DNA from: B1SED10-16 sp046498365
GTDB taxonomy: Bacteria > Desulfobacterota > Desulfobacteria > Desulfobacterales > Desulfosalsimonadaceae
Direction of reading: 5' to 3'
Assembly: GCA_046498365.1 (NCBI GenBank)
Contig: JAWOAV010000098.1
Span: 1 to 35,244, forward strand
Length of the DNA: 35,244 nucleotides
Made by a program: the position numbers and the translations under genes. Shown one piece after another: positions 7,411 to 14,784 of this stretch; within the stretch, counting starts at the first letter, position 1, and each line of letters opens with the position of its first letter. The notes under the pieces are model-generated. The model searched no databases and was not told the origin of the DNA. It saw only the letters and a list, made by a program, of their open reading frames with translations.

Positions 7411-9141
7411 TTAATCCGTTGTCTGCAGCATCAGTTCCTTCCTGTACTTGTCCAGCAGGGTCGCCTTTGACACCATGCCGACAAAACGCTGGTTCGTTAC
7501 CACGGGCATGCTGAAGCTGCCCGAAAGGTCCATGCGGTAAAGCACTTCGGACAAATCATCGTCAATATCCACGCTCTCCACATCCGTAGTCATGATCTGC
7601 TCCAGGAATACGGTGTCGTGCAGCAGGGTATCAAACAAATACGGCCGGATGTCGTCAAGGTGGATCATCCCTGCAAAGGCGCCCGTAACCTCGTCTATCA
7701 CGGGAAAATAATTCCTGCGGGACTGCTGGACAACTTTTACGAACTCCCCCAGGCTCATGTTTTTCGGCACGCTGATGCAGTCTTTCTCCACTAGCTCGCT
7801 GATACGAAGGTCTGCAAGCACCTTGGCATCGGTCCTCGGCCGCAGGTAGTACCCTTTTTCGATAAGATCCCGAAAATAAAAGGATGCTGGCTCAAAATAA
7901 TGGCAGACTGTCGTGGAAATAACCGAAACCAGGATCAAGGGCAAAATGGTTTCATACCCCCCCGTAATTTCAACGATCAGGAAGATCGCGGTCAGCGGCG
8001 CCTGCAGCATTCCACCGATCATCCCCGCCATCCCGAGAAGGGCAAAGCACCCCTCGTTGACCTGCAGCAACCCCGGCCACAGGGCGTCAATCCCCCGGTA
8101 ATACATCAGCCCGGAAAAGCTGCCCACGACCAGGCACGGGGCAAAAATCCCCCCGGACCCTCCCCAGCCAAGGGTCACGGACGTGGCGGCGATCTTGGCC
8201 AGCATCAGGATCAGTACCAATACAAACCCTCCGGTAAAGGAGCCCTCCACCATTTTCTGAATAACGCTGTACCCTTCCCCCAGTACCTGGGGAAGAAAAA
8301 GCCCCATCAGGCCGACGATGCAGCCGCCCATGGCGGCGCGAACCCACAGCGGCAAGGGTACCTTTCCTGACACGTGATGAGATTTACGGATCGCCCGTGT
8401 CAACAGAATGCAGCCTGCCGCGGTAATAACGGCCAACCCGGCCGCTGCCAGGGTGGTGGATATATCCACGTCGAAGTGCAGATGGGTGAACGGGATCTGG
8501 TTCCCCTGGAGCAGCCGGCTGATCTGGGCGCCGGCAACCGATGCCACGGCGATGGGGACAATATTAAGCGCCGTCCATTCCCCCACGATCACTTCGATGG
8601 TAAAAACCAGCCCGGCAATGGGCGCGTTGAAAACGCCCGCAACAGCCCCCGCCGAACCGCAGCCGACAAGCGCGATCCGCTGGCGTTCGTTCAGGGAAAA
8701 AAACCGGGCGATATTGGAACCGATGGCGGAACCGCTCATCACTACCGGGGCCTCAGGCCCGGCAGATCCGCCGCTGCCGATGGTCAGGCTGCTGGACACA
8801 AGGCGTGAAAACATGGAGCGCATGCGCAAGAGCCCGCCGTGTCTTGATACACTGTAGACCACTTCCGGCACGCCGTGGCCTGCGCCTTCCCGTATAATCT
8901 TTTCCAGAAAAAGAGAAGACAATGCAGCGCCGATACCGGGCAGCACAAAAGAATACCAGTGAAAACGATAGGATGAAAAAAATCCCTCCATGGCATGCAG
9001 GCTGGAATTGAGGCCAACGGCGGCGATGCCGCTGCAGCAGCCGACCAGTGCGCCGAAAATAATCAGCAGCAGTCGGTCATCACCGCCAAGCCATTGCGGT
9101 GATTCCCCGATCCAGGTTTTCAATTTGGCATAAAGGCTCAC
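7411..9141 (-). CDS. CLC-family chloride channel/antiporter with C-terminal CBS domains
   Basis: A 576-aa integral membrane protein with about ten or more hydrophobic segments across residues 20-430. The ion-selectivity motifs are recognisable: GSGGSAGPEAP, then GWGGSGGIFAPCLVVG. The Glu in GPE matches the gating glutamate position. The C-terminus (about 445-570) holds two CBS domains, which in other CLC proteins bind adenine nucleotides. It probably moves chloride or another anion. The GTG start has no good ribosome site, so the exact start is less sure. It lies 50 nt downstream of the HTH-EIIA gene on the same strand, probably co-transcribed and possibly coupled to it. Confidence 0.93.
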   Translation of the reverse strand: MSLYAKLKTWIGESPQWLGGDDRLLLIIFGALVGCCSGIAAVGLNSSLHAMEGFFSSYRFHWYSFVLPGIGAALSSLFLEKIIREGAGHGVPEVVYSVSRHGGLLRMRSMFSRLVSSSLTIGSGGSAGPEAPVVMSGSAIGSNIARFFSLNERQRIALVGCGSAGAVAGVFNAPIAGLVFTIEVIVGEWTALNIVPIAVASVAGAQISRLLQGNQIPFTHLHFDVDISTTLAAAGLAVITAAGCILLTRAIRKSHHVSGKVPLPLWVRAAMGGCIVGLMGLFLPQVLGEGYSVIQKMVEGSFTGGFVLVLILMLAKIAATSVTLGWGGSGGIFAPCLVVGSFSGLMYYRGIDALWPGLLQVNEGCFALLGMAGMIGGMLQAPLTAIFLIVEITGGYETILPLILVSVISTTVCHYFEPASFYFRDLIEKGYYLRPRTDAKVLADLRISELVEKDCISVPKNMSLGEFVKVVQQSRRNYFPVIDEVTGAFAGMIHLDDIRPYLFDTLLHDTVFLEQIMTTDVESVDIDDDLSEVLYRMDLSGSFSMPVVTNQRFVGMVSKATLLDKYRKELMLQTTD

Positions 9142-9191
9142 AGCAGAAGAATCGCCCCGTTAACTGGTTGTTACCGGCCGGGCGCCGGCAA

Positions 9192-9884
9192 CTATTGTTG
9201 CTCGTCCGGATCCAGCCGGCTTTCAAATCCGGCGACCTCGTTGAAAAAAGCATGCCTGTCCGGCTGGCTTTTCAAAAACGCCAAAAAGGAATCGTCCCTC
9301 AAACAAAAAGAGACTCGGGAAAGAAGGTGAAGGTGGTGTTTTGCCGAGGGGGCGACCAGTACGAAGAGCATTCCCACGGGCTTCTTGTCCACGGCATGAA
9401 AATCAACGCGGTTTTTGAGAAAACAGGCCGCTATCAGCGAATCCATGTTTTCGTCCTGAATCGGGGTGCGGGGGTGGGGAACCGCCACGCCGCCGCCGAT
9501 GCCGGTGGACATCATCTTTTCCCGGTCAAGGAGTTTTTCATACAGAAGGTCCCTTGTGCCCTGTGCCTGAATACCGTCTATCCGGTCCACCGCCGCACGA
9601 AGAACTTCGCTGACGGAGCTTCCCGGCACATCGTAGTGGACCCCGCCTTTCTTCATGGCGGCAAGAAGCCCGGCCGGCTTTTTTTGTGCCATCGCCGCCG
9701 GGTCTGATCCGGACATGACGAACCGCATATTATGGGCCGAGGCCCATTTTTCCAGAATTTCTTTGTTAAAAACACAAACATCCCCCTTTCGCTTCACCGG
9801 GATACGCCCCTGCCGTATCCACCGCTCAACAATGCCGGGATCCGTGTTCATGCTCTTTGCAAACTCAAACAGTGACAACTCCAT
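9192..9884 (-). CDS. Excisionase-like DNA-binding domain fused to a PTS EIIA domain
   Basis: A 230-aa fusion. Residues 1-55 are a MerR/excisionase-type winged helix (GIVERWIRQGRIPVKRK, then FNKEILEKWA). Residues about 90-225 are a PtsN/fructose-type EIIA domain with the phosphorylatable histidine in GGGVAVPHPR (H137). No EIIB or EIIC gene is nearby, so sugar transport is unlikely; this resembles regulatory EIIA proteins of the nitrogen-PTS kind. It may sense phosphorylation and act on DNA, perhaps on the inverted repeat in its own promoter. It lies just upstream of the CLC gene, suggesting that it regulates ion transport. The regulatory role is inference. Confidence 0.88.
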   Translation of the reverse strand: MELSLFEFAKSMNTDPGIVERWIRQGRIPVKRKGDVCVFNKEILEKWASAHNMRFVMSGSDPAAMAQKKPAGLLAAMKKGGVHYDVPGSSVSEVLRAAVDRIDGIQAQGTRDLLYEKLLDREKMMSTGIGGGVAVPHPRTPIQDENMDSLIAACFLKNRVDFHAVDKKPVGMLFVLVAPSAKHHLHLLSRVSFCLRDDSFLAFLKSQPDRHAFFNEVAGFESRLDPDEQQ

Positions 9885-9969
9885 TGATCAACCCCGCTGT
9901 CCCGGTTTGCCCCCTCCGCATCCGATAAAAAATACCGCACACCTTTGGCAATCCCTGTTTCCTGAAAGC

Positions 9970-10017
9970 TTGGTAATAAAAACCTATATTATTACCAAAC
10001 CGAGGCACAAAAATCAA
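9970..10017 (-). promoter_or_regulatory. Promoter and operator-like inverted repeat upstream of the HTH-EIIA gene
   Basis: TTGGTAATAA (9970-9979) and TTATTACCAA (9989-9998) are a perfect 10-bp inverted repeat with a 9-bp spacer and 19 bp between centres. On the minus strand a -35 TTGATT (10012-10017) and -10 TAATAA (9989-9994) lie 17 bp apart, so the right half-site covers the -10 box. This is the geometry of a repressor operator. The HTH-EIIA protein is a natural candidate ligand, but that is not shown. Confidence 0.6.
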
Positions 10018-10048
10018 CAAAACAAAAGAGGCCTCCTTATTCCGCTTT

Positions 10049-10600
10049 TTACTCCGTATACCCCTCGATCCACCAATCGTCCCAGTTGCGGCTGATAATT
10101 GCCTCGGCAAGCCGTCTTCCGAGATCGGTTTTCAGTCGGTTGATAACGAAGGGCAGCCATTTTTCCGGCGTTTTTCCCCCGGTATCCGAAAGCGCTTTCA
10201 GATCGAGAATGAAAGATATCTGGTCGGCGTCATGGGCAAGTTTTGCCTCTATGGTCTTCTGCGCGTTGAATTCCTCCACGAGCGCCTTGATGTCGTTTCC
10301 AAAAGGGAGCCCGGCGGTCGCATCGGCAATGGCTTTTGCTTCATCGGCGATGACATATTTTTTCTGCACATAGTTCAGATCCCCGGTTCTTGCTTCGGCA
10401 AGATCATGCACCAGGCACATGGTAATCAAGCGCAGGGAATCGGCTTCCGGTTCCATGCGGGCCATGACATAGGCGAGAAAGGTCGCGGCGAAACAATGCG
10501 CGGCGACGCTTTCTTTGCCGATGCCGAGAAAGTGATATCCGGCCCGGGGGATTTCCTTCAGCATTTTTGCCTCAAACAACAGATCCACAATCGCTTTCAT
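10049..10600 (-). CDS. HD-domain phosphohydrolase (YfbR/HDDC2-like)
   Basis: A 183-aa protein with the metal-binding H...HD...D pattern: a histidine in ESVAAHCFAATFLAY, HD in CLVHDLAEARTGDL, and a later Asp in LAHDADQISFILDL. This arrangement and length match the YfbR/HDDC2 group, whose studied members are 5'-deoxynucleotidases. The substrate here is an inference. A strong AAGGAG site lies 6 nt before the ATG. It lies 103 nt downstream of the rhomboid gene on the same strand, with a GGTACC-containing inverted repeat between them. Confidence 0.88.
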   Translation of the reverse strand: MKAIVDLLFEAKMLKEIPRAGYHFLGIGKESVAAHCFAATFLAYVMARMEPEADSLRLITMCLVHDLAEARTGDLNYVQKKYVIADEAKAIADATAGLPFGNDIKALVEEFNAQKTIEAKLAHDADQISFILDLKALSDTGGKTPEKWLPFVINRLKTDLGRRLAEAIISRNWDDWWIEGYTE

Positions 10601-10656
10601 GGCGTCTCCTTGCTATGTTATTTCCCCCATCGCGGGGAAGCGGGGTATATTGCAAC

Positions 10657-10681
10657 CGGTACCAAACGGTACCAACCGTTT
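10657..10681. repeat. Direct and inverted repeats around GGTACC
   Basis: CGGTACCAA occurs twice (10657-10665 and 10667-10675), and AAACGGT (10664-10670) with ACCGTTT (10675-10681) forms a perfect 7-bp inverted repeat around a 4-nt centre. It lies between the rhomboid stop and the HD-protein start. It could be an operator or a small RNA hairpin; no T run follows. Confidence 0.4.
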
Positions 10682-10703
10682 CAAAACCTGCATTTCCATG
10701 GGA

Positions 10704-11570
10704 TCAGGCATACAAATACCCGATCAGCCAGGAAAAAACGACGAGGCCGGCGGCACATAAACCGAAAATCCATTGATTTCGATTATTTATGAGGCCGGAG
10801 CCATACAGGGCGTAAGCGCTCCCCACGAGCATCCCCCCCAGAAAACCGAACAGATGGGCGCCAAGATCGACATGGGCTGCCCCCCCGAGGATTCCCAGCA
10901 AGGCAATGCCGCCCAGAACCGGAAGCCATGGCCTTGATTTTTCCCCGCCGGATTTACGCCTGCGCACGAACTGGTATGCGGAAAGGATGCCGACAGCGCC
11001 GAAAACGGCCGTTGACGCGCCGATGGACAAATGGGAATCCTGGTACATGAAGGCATTGACCATGTTGCCGGACGCACCCGCCAGAAGAACCATCGCGCAT
11101 CCCACACCCCATCCGGCCACCTGGGATACCGCCGTACCGAAGATGGCCATACCGGCCATGTTCCCGACAAGGTGAACGGAATCCGCATGGAGAAACAGCG
11201 CGGTAATGGTCCGGAACCACTCCCCGTCATTGATCCGGGCGGCGGATGCGCCGAAATTTTGCCAAAAATCGGCGGCCGCCCCAGTGCCTTGCACATAAAA
11301 ATGGATCGCCGCAAGAAAAGCGGCGATCCATATCCCGGCGTACCCGTGATCCGCATCAGGAGGGGCAGCATCCGGAAGGGTATACGTCATGCGATTTTCC
11401 ATAAAATACTGCTCCACTGTATGGCGGGCCGCATCAAAATGGTGTTCATCCACGAAAATCGCAAAGCCCCTGTGGTGCTTTTTCACGCGGTGGGGGATAA
11501 AAGAGGCCTTCAGCACCAGGCTGCAAAGGTCGGCTTCCTTTTGCGAAAGATTTTCATACAGTTCTATCAT
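10704..11570 (-). CDS. Rhomboid-family intramembrane serine protease
   Basis: A 288-aa membrane protein. Residues 1-60 form a soluble domain like the DUF2007/putative-signal-transducing type. Hydrophobic segments follow from about 78 to 285. Rhomboid hallmarks are present: HxxxN on the second core helix (H133, N137), the catalytic serine in GAST (S186) and the catalytic histidine in AHLFGFLGG (H239). It is predicted to cleave membrane proteins within the bilayer; the substrate is unknown. The ribosome site is weak (GAAGA). Confidence 0.92.
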   Translation of the reverse strand: MIELYENLSQKEADLCSLVLKASFIPHRVKKHHRGFAIFVDEHHFDAARHTVEQYFMENRMTYTLPDAAPPDADHGYAGIWIAAFLAAIHFYVQGTGAAADFWQNFGASAARINDGEWFRTITALFLHADSVHLVGNMAGMAIFGTAVSQVAGWGVGCAMVLLAGASGNMVNAFMYQDSHLSIGASTAVFGAVGILSAYQFVRRRKSGGEKSRPWLPVLGGIALLGILGGAAHVDLGAHLFGFLGGMLVGSAYALYGSGLINNRNQWIFGLCAAGLVVFSWLIGYLYA

Positions 11571-11770
11571 TTATGCGTTCTTCGCCCGTCTTCTGCGGTT
11601 TGCCGGCCAATGAACAGCGCGGCTTTTGCCTTTCTCATGCATGTCCATCCGGGTTCAATAGCATGTATGCCCCTGATATGCAAAACAAGGTTCCCGGCGC
11701 CGCATACCCTCTTCTGTGGGCACGACCTGATGGACCGGTAAAGGTTGGTCATCTTCGGCCCTTCCCGGGG
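11571..11770. other. Intergenic region upstream of htpG, no gene seen
   Basis: This gap separates the divergent rhomboid and htpG genes. No coding frame with a plausible start and family match, no RNA gene and no strong hairpin was found here. Confidence 0.4.
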
Positions 11771-11800
11771 TTGACAAAACGGAATTCGAACCCATTTTAT
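11771..11800 (+). promoter_or_regulatory. Candidate heat-shock (sigma32-like) promoter of htpG
   Basis: GTTGACAAA (-35 side, core 11771-11776) is followed after 14 bp by CCCATTTTAT (11791-11800). CCCATTT matches the sigma32 -10 consensus CCCCATNT, and TTGA matches its CTTGAA -35 core at suitable spacing. The same segment can be read as sigma70 (TTGACA-N17-ATTTTA), so the sigma factor is not certain. A heat-shock promoter suits htpG. Confidence 0.55.
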
Positions 11801-11887
11801 GGGCTTACAAGCCGAAAGCCTTTTTCATAAAATATATGTGTTACCATCTTGCCAGCAACATTTAAAAAAACAGAGGAGCGTACGCCT

Positions 11888-13822
11888 ATGACACCGAAAC
11901 CGGAGACACTCGAATTCCAGACCGAAGTGAAACAACTTCTCAATATTATCGTCAATTCCCTGTATTCAAACCGGGAGATCTTTCTGCGGGAGCTGATTTC
12001 AAACGCATCGGACGCCATTGACAAGCTCAATTTCGAAGCGCAGACCAACCCCGACATATTGGGGGACGATACGGCGTTCAAGATCAAGCTTATTCCGGAC
12101 AAAGAGAACAATACACTCACCGTGTCGGACAACGGCATGGGAATGACCCGCGACGAGGTAAAAGAGAATCTCGGCACGATTGCAAAAAGTGGCACCGCCG
12201 CATTTATGAGCGCCCTTGAACAGTCCAAAAAAGAAAACACCCTGTCTGCGGAAATGATTGGCCAGTTCGGTGTCGGTTTTTACAGCGCGTTTATCGTTGC
12301 CGACAAGATCACCGTGGTGACGAAAAACCCGTTCGCCGACAAAGCCGTTACATGGGAATCGGCCGGCCAGGGAGAATTCACCATCGAAGAGGCGGAAAAA
12401 GCGTCGCGGGGAACCGACATCATTTTGCATTTAAAACCCGTAGAACAAGGCGAGGATGATTTTACCGATCAGTGGACCCTTCGTCGGGTGGTCAAGCAGC
12501 ACAGCGATTTCGTCCGGTACCCCGTGGTCATGGATGTCGAGAAAGAAGAACCGGAAACCGGAGAAGACGGCAAGCCGTTGCTGGACAAGGACGGCAATCC
12601 TGTCGAGGGAAAAACCAAAACGGTCATCCGGGAAGAAACCTTAAATTCCATGAAAGCCATCTGGGCGAGAAACAAGGCCGAAATCAGCGAGGAAGAGTAC
12701 AAGGATTTTTACTCCCATATCAGCCATGACTGGAATCCCCCACTGGACCGGCTTCATATCAAGCTCGAGGGGACGACGGAATATACGGCGCTCTTGTACA
12801 TTCCGTCCACCGCCCCCTTTGACCTGTTTCATCCGGAGCGCTCCCACGGGGTGCGGTTATACAGCCGGCGAATCTTTATCATGGACAACTGCAAGGACCT
12901 TCTGCCGGAGTACCTGCGCTTTATCCGGGGAGTGGTAGACGCACCGGACCTGAACCTCAATATCAGCCGCGAACTTCTCCAGCAGGACTCCCTTGTCCGC
13001 AACATACGCAAGAACCTGGTGAAAAAGATTCTTGAAAAACTGGAAAACATGGATGAGGAGACCTACGGCAAATTCTTTGACGAGTTCGGCGCGGTAATCA
13101 AGGAAGGGGCCTACAACGACTGGGAAAACAAGGACCGGCTCACCGGTCTGCTTCGCTACAAAACGACCCGCTCCGAGGACAAATGGCGATCCCTTGAACA
13201 ATACGTTGCCGATATGCAGCCGGACCAGGAGCATATCTACTACATTACCGGGGACACGTTGTCATCCATTGTAAACAGTCCCCATCTCGAGGCGCTTAAG
13301 GAAAAAGATTACGAAGTCCTCCTGATGACCGACCCGGTGGATGAATTCGTCGTGCAGACCCTCACCGAATTCCAGGGGAAAACGCTTAAAAGCGCGGAAA
13401 AAGGGGATCTTGACATTGAATCCGGCGATAGCGGGGAAAAAACCGGGTATTCCGACCTGTTCGAAAGCCTCAAGAGCCACCTTGAAGATCGGGTGAAGGA
13501 TGTCAAGCCGTCGTCGCACCTGAAAAACTCCGTATCGTGCCTGACCGGCGATACGTACGACATGAGTGCATACATGGAAAAAATCCTCAAGGCCACCGGG
13601 CAGACCATCCCCAAGACAAAGCGCATACTGGAAATCAACACCCATCATCCCGTGGTGGAAAAAATTAAAACAATCCATGAGCAAAACGCCCAGTCCGACA
13701 AATTGAAGGATTACAGCGAACTTCTCTATGACCTGGCGGTTATCGGTGAAGGCGGCAAGGTGGAAAACCCCTCCCGGTTCAACAAGCTTGTGGCCGATCT
13801 CATGGCCGAGGCAATTTCCTGA
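11888..13822 (+). CDS. htpG: Molecular chaperone HtpG (Hsp90)
   Basis: A 644-aa cytosolic ATP-dependent chaperone of normal length. The N-terminal GHKL ATPase shows NREIFLRELISNASDAIDKL, the DNGMGM motif and GQFGVGFYSAF. The middle domain carries the conserved stretch ending NISRELLQQD, and a C-terminal dimerisation domain follows. The start at 11888 has GAGGAG 9 nt upstream; an upstream in-frame TTG at 11849 lacks a ribosome site. It appears monocistronic, with a heat-shock-like promoter before it and a long hairpin after it. Confidence 0.98.
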   Translation: MTPKPETLEFQTEVKQLLNIIVNSLYSNREIFLRELISNASDAIDKLNFEAQTNPDILGDDTAFKIKLIPDKENNTLTVSDNGMGMTRDEVKENLGTIAKSGTAAFMSALEQSKKENTLSAEMIGQFGVGFYSAFIVADKITVVTKNPFADKAVTWESAGQGEFTIEEAEKASRGTDIILHLKPVEQGEDDFTDQWTLRRVVKQHSDFVRYPVVMDVEKEEPETGEDGKPLLDKDGNPVEGKTKTVIREETLNSMKAIWARNKAEISEEEYKDFYSHISHDWNPPLDRLHIKLEGTTEYTALLYIPSTAPFDLFHPERSHGVRLYSRRIFIMDNCKDLLPEYLRFIRGVVDAPDLNLNISRELLQQDSLVRNIRKNLVKKILEKLENMDEETYGKFFDEFGAVIKEGAYNDWENKDRLTGLLRYKTTRSEDKWRSLEQYVADMQPDQEHIYYITGDTLSSIVNSPHLEALKEKDYEVLLMTDPVDEFVVQTLTEFQGKTLKSAEKGDLDIESGDSGEKTGYSDLFESLKSHLEDRVKDVKPSSHLKNSVSCLTGDTYDMSAYMEKILKATGQTIPKTKRILEINTHHPVVEKIKTIHEQNAQSDKLKDYSELLYDLAVIGEGGKVENPSRFNKLVADLMAEAIS

Positions 13823-13827
13823 CATGA

Positions 13828-13863
13828 TGAAACGGGGACGGAGACCCGTCCGTCCCCGTTTCA
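13828..13863 (+). terminator. Long perfect hairpin just after htpG
   Basis: TGAAACGGGGACGG (13828-13841) and CCGTCCCCGTTTCA (13850-13863) are a perfect 14-bp inverted repeat with an 8-nt loop, starting 6 nt after the stop codon. There is no T run, so it may stabilise the 3' end or aid factor-dependent termination. The GGGGAC/GTCCCC core resembles REP-type elements, so it could be a dispersed repeat. Confidence 0.6.
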
Positions 13864-13906
13864 CAACACGGTTTTCAAAGGTCTTGAAAAAGGGCCGGAA
13901 AAAATA

Positions 13907-13935
13907 TTGAAGGTACCGTATTTTTTTGCTATATT
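13907..13935 (+). promoter_or_regulatory. Candidate sigma70 promoter of the signalling cassette
   Basis: TTGAAG (13907-13912) and TATATT (13930-13935) are separated by exactly 17 bp. Transcription would start near 13942, leaving a leader of about 200 nt before the receiver gene. The leader holds the 12-bp tandem repeats at 14076-14111. Confidence 0.55.
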
Positions 13936-14075
13936 TTCCCCAATAGGATATGCATCTGTTGATCAGCACCGCAGTTTACTTTTTTTCCGTAATTGCACCT
14001 GGAGGGGCACCGCAGACCGTGCCATTACAAAGGTCCGGCCCCGGTATTATAACGATTACTTTCCGACTGTACAAT

Positions 14076-14111
14076 CAGAACGCTTGGCAGAACACTTGGC
14101 AGAACGCTTGG
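14076..14111 (+). repeat. Three tandem 12-bp repeats
   Basis: CAGAACGCTTGG, CAGAACACTTGG and CAGAACGCTTGG follow each other without gaps, differing at one base in the middle copy. They lie in the leader of the receiver gene. Because 12 is a multiple of 3, any reading frame here gives a four-residue repeat. Confidence 0.85.
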
Positions 14112-14136
14112 ACGCTCTGTTGAAGACAACCCGCTA

Positions 14137-14565
14137 TTGGATGAAAACGGCCGTTCAATGAATGCCAAAAAAAGAAACCGGGTAATGATCGCCGACGATG
14201 AGGCGCATGTCCGCAGATACATCGGCGCCATCATGAAGGACATGAACTCCGAAATCGCCGGCGAGGCAAAGGACGGACGGGAAGCCGTGGAAATGTTTGC
14301 CCGTCTCAAGCCGAACCTTTTGCTCCTGGACATCAACATGCCGGTAAAATCCGGAAAAACCGCCCTGCAGGAAATCATTTCACGTTTTCCAAGGGCTTTC
14401 GTAATTATGCTGACCTCCCTGGCGGATCGGGAAACCATTGAAGACTGCCTTTCCGCGGGTGCTTCGGGATTTATCCGGAAAGACGTCAGCATCGATGAAT
14501 TCAAAACGGCCATCAAGCAGTCATGGCATGCATACAAAAACGCCCGGCAGGCGGCAAACGCATAA
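14137..14565 (+). CDS. Single-domain response regulator (CheY-like receiver)
   Basis: A receiver domain with no output domain (142 aa from 14137). The acidic pair is in MIADDEAH, the phospho-acceptor Asp is in LLLLDINMP (residue 65), the conserved Thr/Ser is in MLTS and the Lys in FIRKD. A start at 14158 is also possible: it would overlap, in an ATGA arrangement, the stop of an uncertain upstream frame, and neither start has a strong ribosome site. It is the first convincing gene of a cassette with two histidine kinases and a PilB-like protein, so its likely partner is one of those kinases. It may act by protein contact, like CheY. Confidence 0.92.
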   Translation: MDENGRSMNAKKRNRVMIADDEAHVRRYIGAIMKDMNSEIAGEAKDGREAVEMFARLKPNLLLLDINMPVKSGKTALQEIISRFPRAFVIMLTSLADRETIEDCLSAGASGFIRKDVSIDEFKTAIKQSWHAYKNARQAANA

Positions 14566-14610
14566 AAGCGACGGGCATGGTTTGTATTGGGGTGGAGGGA
14601 GGCTTTTTTG

Positions 14611-14784
14611 ATGCAGGAAAAGAAATACGATCTCAAAGAGGTGCTTGCCGAGATTGAAGAAGATCTCTCTGTGGAGCATAAAGACATGGTGCAGGAGGTG
14701 AATATCAGCCAGTCGGTGATCATGAACCTCATGCGCAAACATGGCCGGCTGAACGATCAAAACGACAACTCCCGGGACAATTGA
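14611..14784 (+). CDS. Small acidic protein of unknown function (57 aa)
   Basis: This short gene starts at an ATG with AGGGAGG 8 nt upstream, and its stop overlaps the next start in a TGATG arrangement, so it is very probably translated and coupled. The protein is charged and predicted to be helical, with an acidic first half (Glu/Asp-rich, around KEVLAEIEEDLSVEHKDM) and a polar C-terminus (Asn/Asp-rich). It has no membrane segment or cysteine. The family was not recognised. Its position suggests a partner or adaptor for the PilB-like protein or the receiver. Confidence 0.75.
   Translation: MQEKKYDLKEVLAEIEEDLSVEHKDMVQEVNISQSVIMNLMRKHGRLNDQNDNSRDN

Noticed and set aside
13907..14161. 84-aa frame starting at TTG and overlapping the receiver start
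   Set aside because: The TTG is the predicted -35 box and lies before the predicted transcript start. The ATGA overlap keeps it mildly interesting, but no other start is convincing.
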